A program made the translations under genes and the position numbers. A DNA stretch of 64,000 bases from Delphinapterus leucas (Eukaryota; Chordata; Mammalia; Artiodactyla; Monodontidae). The notes under the pieces were generated by a model that had not been told where the DNA came from, made no database searches, and saw only the letters and a list, made by a program, of their open reading frames with translations. The stretch lies in contig NW_022098043.1 in assembly GCF_002288925.2 (NCBI RefSeq), positions 6,186,901-6,250,900 of the forward strand, in the 5' to 3' direction. Positions 46,871 through 59,205 of this stretch are shown here, piece after piece; the first letter of the stretch is position 1, and the number at the start of each line of letters is the position of its first letter.

Positions 46871-49510
46871 CTCAGGCTCCCAGGAAAGGCTGTCAGAGCT
46901 GCCGGCGCAGGCTGCTGAGAAGGGAGAGGCTCTGGGAAACGGTGGCCCCAGCTGCAGGGGTCCTGCGCCGTCGAGTTTAGGGAGGTTGGAGGGGTCAGCG
47001 TAGGAGTAGGGGGCTCACCTTCGGGGCTCCCCCGCACACCTGCCGTCCTTGTGTCTAGAGCTCTGCGGGAAGGCAGAGGGAGAAATAGGCTCAGGGCTCA
47101 GAGAGGACTGGCTTTGAATCACAGCACTGGTCCTTGCTTATGTGACCCTGGGCAAGTCACTCCCACCTTCCTGAGCCTCCGTTTTCTCATTGAAAGATGG
47201 GGATACAAAGACACACTTTTCAGGCTTGTACTGAGAGTTGGACAGCACACAAAGTGTCTAACGTGGCCCGGCATTTCAGCGTTCAGTAAATGGAAACTCT
47301 TACCAGAAAGCATCAAAATATGCCCGTTGCATCCCTGTGGGCCACGGACTCCTGAGTCAAGGCTCCACCCCCTTGGGGGCTCATCCTCTCCCAGTCTGCC
47401 TTTCAGGGAGGCAGTCAGTCTCGTGACATGTGACTTGAAAGGCTTCAGGAATGGCCCTTCTATTCCCAGGTATTTCTCCTGCCCTGCCTGTAATTCTGGA
47501 CCAGGAGTAGGGTCAGGAGTGTAAGGCTCCCAGGGAGGAAAATTTAAGGAGGCGTTCGCTCAGGACCCTGTGAGTACAGAACTGATACCGAGAGCGAGCA
47601 TCTCCTTAAAATGTGTGCCCTGGGCACCTCACTCACCTCATCCTGGTCCAGGCTCTGCTGAAAGCCCACATTTGTCAAATCATCTCTCAGAGTTAAGCGT
47701 TGTCCTTTAAAGTGCAGGGATGGGAGAGGGGAGCAGGGAGAGGGGCACGAGGAAATTTTTTGGGTGATGGGAATATTTTATATCTACTTTGGGGTATCAG
47801 GTACACGGGTGTACACATTTGTCAAAACTTACCAAATGGTACATTTATGTATATATATTTTACTTCTGTAAAACATAATTTTAAAATAAATAAAATGTAG
47901 GTGTCTTCTGGGAGACATCACACATTAATGTATAATGATGACGATGACCAAGGTGGTCATCCAGCCTCTGCTTGTATACCTCTGGTGACAGGGAGCTCAC
48001 TACCAATGGAGCCAGGACATCACTTGTTTGGCAGTGGAACTAGGATTTGAAGCCAGATCTGACTCCAGAGCCCAAAGCCTTGGCCTCTACTCTACTGACT
48101 ATCCCAGGATTGTCTGTGCTCAGGAATCATCATGAGGGTTAAGTGAGGTGCGATATGTGAAATGTTTGTCACATATTGTGAGATATTAAGAGCTTCTGCA
48201 CATCTGGAGACACAGGGGGATTGCACTTCCCCACCTCATCCTAGCAGTTAGGCGGGGTCTGGGACCAGTTCTGTGCAATGACATGTGAGCAGAAGTGACA
48301 CTGCTGGTGCAAATCCTCTAATACACTCTTGTTCTGCTGCTGCTGTTGTGGAGTCCTCATGTTGCGATGGTTAGAGCCACAGAATCCGAGTGGCCTGGCT
48401 CGCTGAGTGTCTGCATGGAGGACAACTGCCCTGCAGAGTCATCTGGACCACAACAGGCTTTGCAGGAGCGATGGGTAAATCTTGGTGGTGTCAAACCACT
48501 GAGGTATGGGTTGTTTCTACAGCATAACTTCCTTCTCCTGAGCCATACAGCACAGGATGGGCCTGACACAGAATGATAATGACGTTGATATTGTTGCTGG
48601 CCTCATAGTCTGAACCACCCTCCTCCTCTTCATTTTCAGGCTGTCGTTGTCATTGACAACACCCTCAAAGAACCCTTCAGGCTGCACCCTCCCCAGCTGA
48701 TCCCCGTTGAGCTCCAGGGTCCTGTCCTCAGCCTGAGCTCTCCAGCACTGCCCAGACTTTCATCAGTTCTGTGTTGTCTAGGCTGGGCTCCCAGGATTCT
48801 AATATGAAAAATACCCAGATTCACCTTTGGAGAGCTTAAATTCTGCGGCAGGGAGGCAGGTACGGAAATAACTCCCAAAGTGGAAGGCTTATCGGGTGCC
48901 AGACAGTGTAGAAACCCGAGGTGGGAGCTCCCAGTTGGTAAGACAAGAGTTACCCCAGTGCAGGAATCCTTGGAGACTTCTTGGAGGAGGAGGAAGAAGG
49001 TGGCCACAGCAACTCCCCTCTGGGTACTCATAGGCTCTCATCATGACTCAAGTCTGAGTCCCAGTTCCTTTACTTCCCACTGCGTAATGCAGAGCAGGCA
49101 TCTTCCCTCCTAAAGTCTTGGTTGTCTCATCTGTAAAATGGGGACTATAAAAATACATCTTTATAGAGCTGTTCTGAGAATTGAACAAGTTAATATGTGT
49201 AAAGAGCTTTACTCAGTGCCTGGCATGTGGTAATTGCTCAATGAAGAGCTGTTTTTATGACCACATTTGACCTTTGCAACAACCCTGCAAGAGGATAGAA
49301 ATAACTAGTATTGTCTCTGTTTCGCAGACGAGAAAAATGAAGCTCAGAAAGGACAAGTGACTTGCCTAAAAACACACAGCTAAGAAGCGGCTGAGCATGG
49401 ACTGGGAGCTGTGCCTGCCTTTCACCAGAGCCTGTTTGGTGTTAGGATTTGTGTCCTCACTGCTTCTTCTGACTTGACTACTCTTTCCATGCCTGACCTT
49501 TGAGATTCCA
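46871..49510. other. Intergenic, MIR fragments, no gene
   Basis: MIRs at about 47090-47310 and 49060-49255 (plus) and 49258-49425 (minus). Other MIR or L2-like pieces are at 47930-48190. No exon is supported. Confidence 0.5.
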
Positions 49511-49514
49511 CTCT

Positions 49515-50045
49515 TTTTTTTCTAATTGGGGCAAAATATACATAACAAAAATTTTTACCATTGTAACCGTTTTAAAGTGTGCAGTTCAGTGGCATTAAAT
49601 ACATTTACCTTGTTGTGCAGCCGTCACCACCATCCATTTCTAGAACTCTTTTCATCTTCCCAAAGTGAAACTCTGTTCACATTAAACAAAAACTCTCCGT
49701 TCCTCCTCCCTCCAGCCCTTGGCCATCATGTTCTTTTTTCTGTCTCTGTGAATATGGCTACTCTGTGTACCTCACATAAGTGACATCACACAGTATTTAT
49801 TCTTTCATGACTGGCCTATTTCACTTAGCAGAATGTCCTCAAAGTTCCTCTGTGTTGTAGCATGTGTCAAAATTTCCTTCCTTTTGAAAGCTGAATAATA
49901 TTTCATTGTATGTATTGTCCACATTTTATTTGTTAATATCTATTCATCTATTGATGGAACTTGGGTTGCTTCCATCTTCTGGTTATAGTGTGATTAATGC
50001 TGCCTTGAACATGGATGTACAAATATCTATTAGAGTCCCTGCTTT
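49515..50045 (+). mobile_element. Old L1 3' region
   Basis: GGGGCAAAATATACATAACA, AAGTGTGCAGTTCAGTGGCA, TCACTTAGCAGAATGTCCTC and GCTGAATAATATTTCATTGT are in the order seen in ancient L1 3' ends. The 111-codon open frame across the end is incidental. Confidence 0.75.
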
Positions 50046-53000
50046 CATGAGACCCTACTATTGCCACCATCTTGGGGGGCCATTCCAAGGTCTTTGCCAG
50101 GAGCCCCAGTTCTCAATGATCCAGGAACCAGACCCCTACCCAGCTCACGGCCCACTGGCCATTCTGCTACCTGTTCAACTCCATGCCTTTGCCGTCACAG
50201 TTCCCCTCCACCTGGCATGCCCTGCTGTACCATCTCCATAGTCCAAACCCACGCGTTCCCCAAGGCTCATCTTGAATGCACCCCGAATCCAGGAAGCCAT
50301 CTCTACCCTCCAGGGTTCTCTCCTGCCCCTATAGCGCCCAACCCTCCATCTATCCCTTGCTTAAGTCTCTGATTACTTTAAACCTTAGATTACTATTATC
50401 TGTGCCTGGTGCCTCACTGACACCCTCCCTTTCATGATAGGGAATTTCCTTCAGAATATTGTTGAGATAATCTCCCTTTGAAGAAAAGCAAAAATGAGAG
50501 TCCTCCTCCCACCCCCCAGAATGTGTCCAGCTTGGGTGACCAAAGACTCTGTGGTTTAAAGCACTAGAGGGATGAATTAGAGGTAACATGGCTTCCTGAG
50601 TCTTGTCACGCTCTGACTTTTCAAGCTAGAAGAGGCAGCAGAGTCAGTAGCTAAATACTCCTTTTCTGAGTGGGTCTTAGAACCGAACAAGCCCTGGGGG
50701 GACAAAGATAGGAGGCGCTCTAGGAACCAGACCCAGCTTGAAGGCTGTAGTGAAGGGAGGTGGGTAGAGAGGGATCATAGCAAGAGGGCTGAGCTCCGTG
50801 GCCTCTTCTTACTTTACTGGGTGGGCATTTGAGCCCTGGCCCGGCGCAGAAGCTTCTCCATGAGAACACACAATTGAAGATGGGAGCCCAGGCACAACCA
50901 AGTTCCACCCACAAGAGACTGTGGACCATGTCCTCCTCAAGAGAGAAAATGGGGGAAGGCAGGGGTGGGGGACAGGGGCCATGGACTCCCCCATTTTCCC
51001 TGGCGCGGGCCCTGAATTCCAGGTAAGAGGGCTTTCGTCCGTTCTGAGATGCCTGGCGTGGAGGGTCCTTGTGTGTGGACCCTGTGGTGGGTCAAGAAGG
51101 GTCACAATGGACTTTGAATTGTTTGAGCCACATAGAAGCCCCAGCAGACTGTTAGTCCTGGGGGACAGGGGCAGGGGCAGGCGAGAGTCACCTGTTCCCA
51201 GCTTGACACAGTACCTGGCCCATGAACGGAACCTCCTCCACCATTTCCTCCCTCTCATCCACCCCCCCTCACCCACAACCCTTGCTCACTTGCTAGAGAA
51301 GCAGCCTAGAGAGCCTGGGTCCAAATCCTGACCCTGCATCTCCCCAGCTGTGTGATATTAGGCAAGTCCCTTTATTCCTCACTTCTCTGCACCTCAGTGT
51401 GTCCAGCTGTAAAATGCGGGTAGTAATAGAAGCCACCTCACGTGACTGGGCTGAGGCTGAGTGGGGTCAAGACAGTAATGTCTTCAGAACAGTGCCAAGC
51501 ACATAACAAGTGCATACAAACTAGTAGGTGTTATTTATTCCAGAAACACATAGTGCTTGCTCAGGGAAACTTGGCCAAGTTAATGGGAAGGAGCATGGAG
51601 AAGGAACTTGGGCTCAAAGTCAGCAGGTGCCTGGTTGCCTTGAGGCAACTTAAGCAAGGAGAGCTGCTTAGCCTCTGGCTCCTCCTTGTCTCCACGAAGT
51701 AAAGAAGTAAAGGATGTGCCTGCTGCCTACACTGCCAGGCTGCTGTGGGTGTTAGTGGGGGGCTTGGGGTGAAGGCACGGGGTTGGGAGGGAGAGCAGTG
51801 CAAACGGCCTCAGCTCAGCTATTTTCTCCCCTGGGAAGTGGACTTCAAAGCAGCCCTCTCTGGGCACCCACCCCCGCCCCACTCGATTTCTCCAGCCTCT
51901 TGGCTCCCAGCAGACAGCAGTCGCTGGGAGACCCTGGTGGGAGTTGGCACACACTGGGGTAGGGGCGGGTGGAATCAGCACCCTTCCCTTGGTTCCCACC
52001 ATCTCCCACAGGAACCGAGGCTGCTGGGGGGTTTTCTGGAGGCCGGCTTGACCTGGCGGGGAAGAGATGAAGCAAAAACTCCTGGGTTGGCCTCTGAGGC
52101 CAGACTGGGTATTGGTTCCAGGCTGCTGTTAGCGTCAGGCTGGGGCACTAGTTCTTCCCAGGCACCTAGAGGGGGCCCTGGCTTGGGGGCTGGAGACTGG
52201 GTGCTCGGCCAGGCTCTGTCTATGCTACCTCAGCCCCTCCTTCTTTCTTGGGTTGTATCTTCACCTCTAACAAGCACCATCCTGCCTGCCTTGTGGGGCT
52301 GGGGCCAGACTCCATGGGGTGATGCTCAAGAAAAAACATCCCCAAAGCCAGGCAGATCTAAGGGCATCAAAGTTCTGCTCGCGGGTGACCTGCTCAGGGT
52401 CCCCCACAGACATCCCACAATACGCAGAACTGGGTCTGAACTTAGAGACATTTCTGGAACAGAAAGAGTGCTGGCTGGGTAGCCTCTGCTCCCTCTGCAG
52501 CCTGCGTGCTGGCCTTGAGTCCGTGACACCATCTCGGGGCCTCAGCTTCCCTGTTGCCAAAGGCGATGGCAGTTAGCCACCCTGTAGGGCAGGCAGGGAG
52601 TTTTTTAAAAAAATATCTCAATGTTCACAACTTCCCTGCCTGGGAGATATATCATTCCAAGTTTACAGATAAGAAAACGGGGGCTCTGAGAGGTGATGTC
52701 ATTTGCCCCAGGCCAAACAATGAGAGAATAAAAGAGCAGAGGTGTAAACTGGGTTTTACAGTATACAGATCTGTGGCCTTGAGCGAGCACCTTTGCCTCT
52801 CTGAGCCTCAGTTTCCACATCTGTAAAATGGGAGTGGCAGTCTCTTCTGTGCAGGCACTAAATAACAGCAGGCAGTATAAGTCCTAGGAGGCCTGGCTGA
52901 GGTTTGAACCAGGGCTGCGTGACCTCTTGGACCTGCTCACATGCCAGGCTGCCTCTATCACCTGAGGGGTGGGGCTGGGTGACTTCCAAGAGCCTTTGCA

Positions 53001-53269
53001 GCTCGGCTTGAATGTTCCCTGCCTTTAGCTAAGCCTCTGGATTCCTGGAAGGCCTCTGCCTGATTTCATTTGCTCCGCTGCCTGATTTTACTCAGAACTC
53101 AGGCTTCAGGCCCCCGGGGCTGGTTCTGGCCCCCCTCCCAGCTCTGTTTCCCAGAACCCAGGTGTGTGCAGGGTCTTCTGTGGCAATGAGGTGTCGTGAC
53201 TTCCTAGGGCCTTCAGCCTCTGTGAAGGGCTAACTGGGGGTGCCACTCCAGAGCACTCCCCCTTGGCTT
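50046..53269. other. Intergenic, MIR fragments, no gene
   Basis: Plus-strand MIR at about 51300-51540 and 52740-52870, a minus-strand core at about 52640-52720 and partial MIRs at 51590-51740 and 52330-52560. The 245-codon open frame at 51745-52482 has no domain or splice context and is not called. Confidence 0.5.
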
Positions 53270-53465
53270 CTCAGCAGGAGGGGGTGGCCAGGTTATTTTT
53301 GTGATAAAAGTTTAATAAATTGAAAGGCACGGTTTTCATTCTGTGGGTAATTAGCTGTCGCTGCTGCGCTCCCTCTTAATTGTCTCTCTCACTCCAGACG
53401 GGTGTAGATCAACAGGAAGCGGCCGCTGCATGGTGAAAGTCACAATTAATTAATTGTTGAGCACG
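53270..53465. promoter_or_regulatory. Candidate conserved non-coding element with homeodomain-type motifs
   Basis: AT-rich, repeat-free island: TTATTTTTGTGATAAAAG, GGGTAATTAGCTGTCG, CTCTTAATTGTC and CACAATTAATTAATTG. Dense TAAT cores suggest a developmental enhancer, perhaps of a neighbouring EPH gene. This is an inference. Confidence 0.3.
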
Positions 53466-55492
53466 TGTGTGTCTCCATCTCTGTCACATCAGAGACCCAG
53501 GGGTGGCAGCTGCCCACATTTCTGGCTCTTTTGGTCCAGCCCAGGCCAGAACCCCCAGATGCATGTGACCACAAGCCACACCGTGCACACTTCCTGCCTC
53601 TCCCTCGGGCAGCAAGGCTTCTGGAGAAGGGGTCCCCTGAGACCCCAGGCTCGAGAGCTTTCTCTGACAGCCAGCATTTTCCTGGTACCCCACGCCAAAT
53701 GCAATCATCACTAGATCTCTGCCCAGATGCCTGTGCCCTGGTCCCCTGCCTCGTCCTCCAATCCATTCTCCTCCCTGCAGTCTAAACCCGCAGATTTTCT
53801 AGGTTAAAACTTTGGCTCTATCTTAAATAGTGGTTGGTTACCTCTGGTGCTGGTCGGGGGAGGTACTGACTGGAAGAGAGAACATTCTGGGCTGCTGGGA
53901 ATGGTCTCCAGTTTTATTTGGGTGGTGGTTTCATGGGTGTATACCTATGTACTAAGCCATTTTTCTATACACTTAAGATCAGTGCAAAAGGTTAAACACG
54001 CGAGACCAATGTCCCTCCCTCATTCAATACTAACAACTTACATTTATGGGCCAGGCACTGAGACAGGATCACAAGAACACGGCCAGACAGCGATGGAGCC
54101 ACAGGCCCTGCTTAAACATATCTTTCCTAATCTTCACCACCAACCTTGGAGATAGACAGCGTTATCCCTGTTTTACAGATGGAGAAACAGAGACACAGAG
54201 AGGGGAGAGGGGAGAAGAGGATGGGGGTTGGAGAGGAAGGACCTGTGTACACTGGGGGCTTGTGTGCACCAGACACAAGCTCGGTGCTTCACACACCTCC
54301 ACCGCTCCAAGAAGGCAGAGCGATATGTCCCAGTTTACAGACAGGGAAGCTGAGGCTCGGAGAGGCGGGCCCCCTAGTCTGAGGTCACACAGCCTGGGGT
54401 TGCTGAACTGGGTCTGGAACCTGGGTTGTCTCACTCCAACGTCTCTCTGAGCAGCAGATGTGGAGGAGGGGGAGGGAGGACAGAGAGAAGTGAAAAGGTA
54501 GTGGGGGCCTGAGGTGGGATGAGCCCGTCGGGAATACACCCAGCAGGTGTGAGTGTGAAAGAGGTGGTGCTGAGGACACACACATGGGTGCACCCACACA
54601 TATGCACACTTATGCACACTCGCCACTACTTCTGCTTCACTCTAACATTTCTAGTGGGGCTTCCTGCTGCTTCTCTGCGGCCAGTGGGTCCAGCCCTCTC
54701 TCCTCTGTAAAGGCGGACAGGAACTGCGTGGCCTGAGGTTTGTGGTGGCCGCACGCTGCCCGGCACCCCGAGGGGCCTGGGTGAGGGAACTGGGCCCTTC
54801 CTCTTCCTCCATCTCAGCCCGGCTCCCAGCCCCATGGCCACCCTCCCCTGCTCCTTCCCCAGCGGCTCGAGGCCCCAGCTCTGCAGGTGATGCTTGGCTC
54901 TGGGAGGGGTTAGGCCCCGGACCCCAGGGCCAGTGTTCCGTTCTGCTCCCACCCCTTTCCGCTTCCTCAGAAAGGACCATCCACCCACCCTGGAGCTCAG
55001 CGTTTGACAAATATTATAAGAACTTCCTCGCTGGTGGGGCAAGGTGGTGCCCGTCCTTCTGTCAGCTGTTTCTTGGTGAGAGCACAGCAGTGAGTCCAGC
55101 CTCCTCTTCACAGCTGGTCGTCAGGGGAGGCCACCTCTGTGCTCCCACCACCGGTGCCGACTGTCATTGGGCCTTTGAAGTGATGCCTGATTTCCAGTCT
55201 GTCTGAAGTCACCGGCTGTTCATGCAGCAGCTGGTCCAGCAAGTTCCCCCCCCACCCCCCGCCGGGCCTTTCCATGACGGTGCCAGCCGCCAGGGACTCG
55301 GGGAGACAGCCACTGGGTCTTCAGGGGGGTAGCGAGAGGAAGCTGAGATGCCATTTCTGTCCTCAGGGTCTTCTAGACTGAATTTGCTTATTTTTTGTTT
55401 AAAAGGACAAAAAAAAGAAAAAGTTTCCAAGAACCCTAATGTGCTGTTCTCTTCAAAGAGAAAGAATAAGGATTTAAAAAAGTAATAATAAT
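53466..55492. other. Intergenic, MIR fragments, no gene
   Basis: Minus-strand MIR cores at about 54030-54200 and 54310-54420. The stretch at 54650-55200 is GC-rich and unrecognised. Confidence 0.45.
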
Positions 55493-55703
55493 GGGGCTTC
55501 CCTGGTGGCGCAGTGGTTGGGAGTCCGCCTGCCGATGCAGGGGACACGGGCTCGTGCCCTGGTCCGCGAAGATCCCACATGCCGTGGAGCGGCTGGGCCC
55601 GTGAGCCATGGCCGCTGAGCCTGAGCGTCCGGAGCCTGTGCTCCGCAACGGGAGAGGCCACAACAGTGAGAGGCCCGCGTACCGCAAAAAAAGAAAAAAA
55701 AAA
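55493..55703 (+). mobile_element. Young CHR-1-type SINE
   Basis: A plus-strand copy with GGGGCTTCCCTGGTGGCGC head and A-rich tail. The body is very close to the copies at 18305, 23006 and 29925. No clear target duplication was seen. Confidence 0.9.
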
Positions 55704-58300
55704 GGGCCAAAGGTAAAGCCTTAAATTTCTTTGAACATTTTAACTGCTGTGGCAGCTGCACAGGGGAAGGTGCTGGACTGGGAATCCTTTCATGATGCTA
55801 ATGTGCCGTGGGACCTTGGGCAAGTCACTGCTCTCTGCTCATCAGATCCCTGATGAGGGCTGGACCGATTCTGCCCCACTCCACATTTTGGGAGCCTTCT
55901 TACAGGCTGTGCTGTTTGTTTTTCTCCGAGACTGACTGTCACAGGCCACCTCCTCCTTCTCAATATGAAAGTCTTCTTCAGCCCAAGAAATCAGAGAGTG
56001 AGAGGGTGGAGGGGATTTTAGGGATCAGACAGGCAGGATGGTCCCTCTCAGACGTGGGTGCATAAAAGTCTCCATTTTGAGGATGTCACAGCTGGGGATC
56101 AGAGGGGTTAAGTAACTTGCCCAAGGTCACACAGAGAGGGAATCTGTAGTAGCAGGATTGAATCTGTGTCTTCTATCTCCCCAGCCAGGGGCTTTTTCTC
56201 TTACCTCATTAAATAGTAGGAGGAAGTTCCCAGAGAACAGGGGCCACATTTATGTGACTTACTTTTTTCAGCTGAGGCCTCTGAGAGGGGAGTTTAAGGG
56301 TGAGGACTCTGGGGTTGAACAGAGTTTGGCCCTGCATCCACTGCTCCGTTTGTGTGACCTTAGGCAATCAATTTCACATCTCCGAGACTCAGTTTCCCTA
56401 ACTGTAAAATGGGGTTATTCCGTGTGCCTCCTTTGTGCACAGCTGTAAGAATAAAGGATAAGATGTGGTTCCTGGCACACAGGAGCCCTCCCTAAACGCC
56501 GGCAGCTCCTCTTCCAAGTCCTTAGCTTGGGGCTGGAGCTGCATCTGTTTCTTCGTCAAGCACTTGGAAAAGGAGGGCACCCGGGGCCAGTCTCCAGGGC
56601 CTGGCTGTCACATCTGCCTTTCACGCCACACCCCTCCCACCAGAGCCCCTTCCTGGGAGAGACAGGCAGCCCACGGCAGACTGTGCAGGAAATGTCAACC
56701 TCATCTCGCTAAGAGGTCTCTGCTGACACTGATGAGACCCCTCCGGCAGGCAGAGTGGGCAGGTAGCGGCCCAGGGCCCGGCCTTGCTCCCCCTGGACCT
56801 AGACTTTCTTGGTCCCCCTGTCACAGCACTGGCTCCAGCCCCTGGGAGGTGGCCCTGAATATTGCCTGGGGCCGGGGGGCCGTCAGTCCGGGGGCTGGCC
56901 TTAAATGTAGCTGGTGGGTGGGCAGCTGGGTGGGCTCAGCCTCAAGCAAGGGGTGCACAGGGCAGGTGCCCAGTGGGTGTGGGCTCAGGGCTGGGAGACA
57001 GAATAAATTGAGTTGGAATCCTGACCCTGACTCAGCCACTCACTAGCTATGCGATCTTGGGCAGGTCTCTAAACTCAGGTTCTTCAACTGAAAGTGGGGA
57101 CAGGGTTAATGCGCGCCCCACAGGGCTGTTGGGAAGACTACAACAATCTTCTAGTGCCAGCACCTGACACATGCACTAGGAACAGAATAGGTGGAAGATG
57201 CTATGAATACTGTCATGCTCTTGCCCTCACGGCTGGGCATGGGATTCCTCCATCCATTCATTCATTTACTATTCAATAAGGACTTACTGTGCACTAATAT
57301 AGTTTGCCAGCCCAGTTCCAGGTACTGGGGAGACATCAGTGAAGATAGAAAAGGTCCCTGACCTCATGGAGTTGACATTCTAGTGGGAGTGGTCCAGAGG
57401 GGACAAAGGATGGAGCTGCGCAGCAGCAAGAAGGAGAAGAAAGGACACAGAAGACCTGTGTTCAAGTCCTGGCTCAGCCACTAACTTGCTGTGTGACTTT
57501 GGACAAAGAGCTTCCCCTCTCTGGCTTTCAGTTTCCACATTTGCAAAACGGAAGTAATTGCCCAGCCTTGCATCACCAAGAGACGAGTCTCCAGTGAGGC
57601 ACTAGGAGAATCCTCTTCCTGATCAGCTTCCTTACCCCGAATAAGAGGGCTGAGGAACTAGCAGAGGACCGGTTGGTGCTGCCTGCCGCACTTCTACTCA
57701 ACCTGGACGCCCCGCCCAGCATACCCCAAAGCTACAGATCTGGAAGTGGCTGCCCCTCCTGTTAAAGTCTGGCCCTAAGTTGGGGGCAGGAGCTCTGTAT
57801 GTCTCCTCTGGCCCTAGAGCCTCCAGACTAGGACCTTGAGATCTTGTTTCTTCTAGTCACCCTCAGGGTGGGATGCTGGGGATCTAGGCAGCCTTGTTGC
57901 TGGAGAAGACCAGTGATATTCACTCATTCCTTAATTTGTTTGTTAGCAGTCACCCAACACACACTCATCCAGCATTTACCATGTGGCAACCCCATGTTAG
58001 GTACAGGAGATCAAGGGTTTGTCAATTTCTTTAAGCCTCTGTGCCTGGCACTGGGGACAAAGTGATTAGTCGATTTATTCGATGTTTAGAGACACCTACC
58101 ATGTTCCCTGTGCAGAGTGTCAAACAAATACTGAGGTCCTACTCTGTGCCAAGCACTATGACTGGTGCAGGAAACATAGACCCACAGGCTCTCTGAGCAC
58201 CAGCTCTGAGTCAGGCACCACACGCGTGGGAGAACGGCAGCCTGCATTTTGTATGCGGACATGAAACTCAGAGTCTCCCTGTGGCTAATGAATCGTTGGG
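55704..58300. other. Intergenic, MIR and L2, no gene
   Basis: MIRs at about 56060-56170 (minus), 56290-56490, 57000-57200 and 57430-57560 (plus). L2 at about 57250-57400 (ATTCATTTACTATTCAATAAGG, TCATGGAGTTGACATTCTAG) and L2-like fragments at about 57925-58080. Confidence 0.55.
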
Positions 58301-58309
58301 CTTCACAAG

Positions 58310-58530
58310 AGAAGTGCGAGCAGACCCCCTTGTCCACGAATTTGCTAATTGAGCTCCTCCAACTCAGACATTAACCTGCATTACCATAAATACTGCAGAG
58401 GACAGCCATCCACAATTGATGCTCAGTGCTAATGGAGAAAATCAGTCGAGGAATAAAACTGAAATGGAATCATAAAACCTTATTTTCACCATTAATTTGA
58501 ACCTAGTCTCCCTTAAATACCTTTTGCTAA
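58310..58530. promoter_or_regulatory. Candidate conserved non-coding element
   Basis: A repeat-free AT-rich island with TTTGCTAATTGAGC, GACATTAACC, CACAATTGATG and CACCATTAATTTG. It lies just left of a minisatellite and looks regulatory rather than coding. Confidence 0.3.
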
Positions 58531-58774
58531 ATCTTTCTATAACACTCCAGGGCTGGAGAGAGGGGGTGGATGCCGACAGAAGGGAGAGGCTCTGCAGTGG
58601 AGGTGGGGTGGGGGGGAACTGGAACTGGAGGGCTGGAGGGGCTCCTGGGTGGGCCAGCCAGTCTGCTCTGCTTCGCCGGGGGCAGCCAGCCCTGGTCCAT
58701 GGCAGACAGAGGTGGGTTTTGGTGATGAGTGAACCCAGCTCCACACACGGAGAAAAATGATGCGTGGGAAGAGC

Positions 58775-59205
58775 AAGGTGGATGGACGGGCAGACAGAAA
58801 GGCAGGACGGATGGACCCCCAGGTAGACAGAGGAAAGCACACAGACACTGAGAGACAGATGGGCAGCCGGCCTGACCGATAAGGGAGTTAATGCACAGAC
58901 AGACTGACAGACGATTGTGATGACAGACTACAGGTGGACTGAGAGGTGGGAGGTCAGTCTGACCATTGGGAGGACAGGTAGATAGACCTAGTGGGAAAAC
59001 AGAGGGGAAGACCAGTGGATAGACAGACTGACAGACAAATGGACAGCCAGACTGACCTACAAGAAGCCTGACAACCAACAGGCAGACTGACAGAATCACA
59101 GGCCGACAGACGGGCACAGTGACAGTCCAAGAAGCAGATCAGGGAGAGGCAGGTGGCCAGTCTGCCCATTGAGAGAACAGATGGACAGAAGGACTGACAG
59201 GCCAC
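58775..59205 (+). repeat. Degenerate GACAGACT-type minisatellite
   Basis: Repeated ACAGACTGACAGAC, GATAGACAGACTGAC and GATGGACAG words over 430 bases. A second-order repeat is also visible: the segment around 58953 (GTCAGTCTGACCATTGGGAG) recurs about 203 bases later (GCCAGTCTGCCCATTGAGAG). Confidence 0.75.

Noticed and set aside
51745..52482. A 245-codon open frame on the plus strand.
   Set aside because: GC-rich sequence with overlapping open frames on both strands, no domain or splice context, and its right part overlaps MIR-like sequence.
54523..55111. GC-rich region considered as an EPHA8 or other exon.
   Set aside because: No kinase, SAM or fibronectin-type sequence and no convincing splice sites.
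58527..59117. A 196-codon Cys/Leu/Ser-rich open frame on the minus strand.
   Set aside because: Generated by the degenerate GACAGACT minisatellite.
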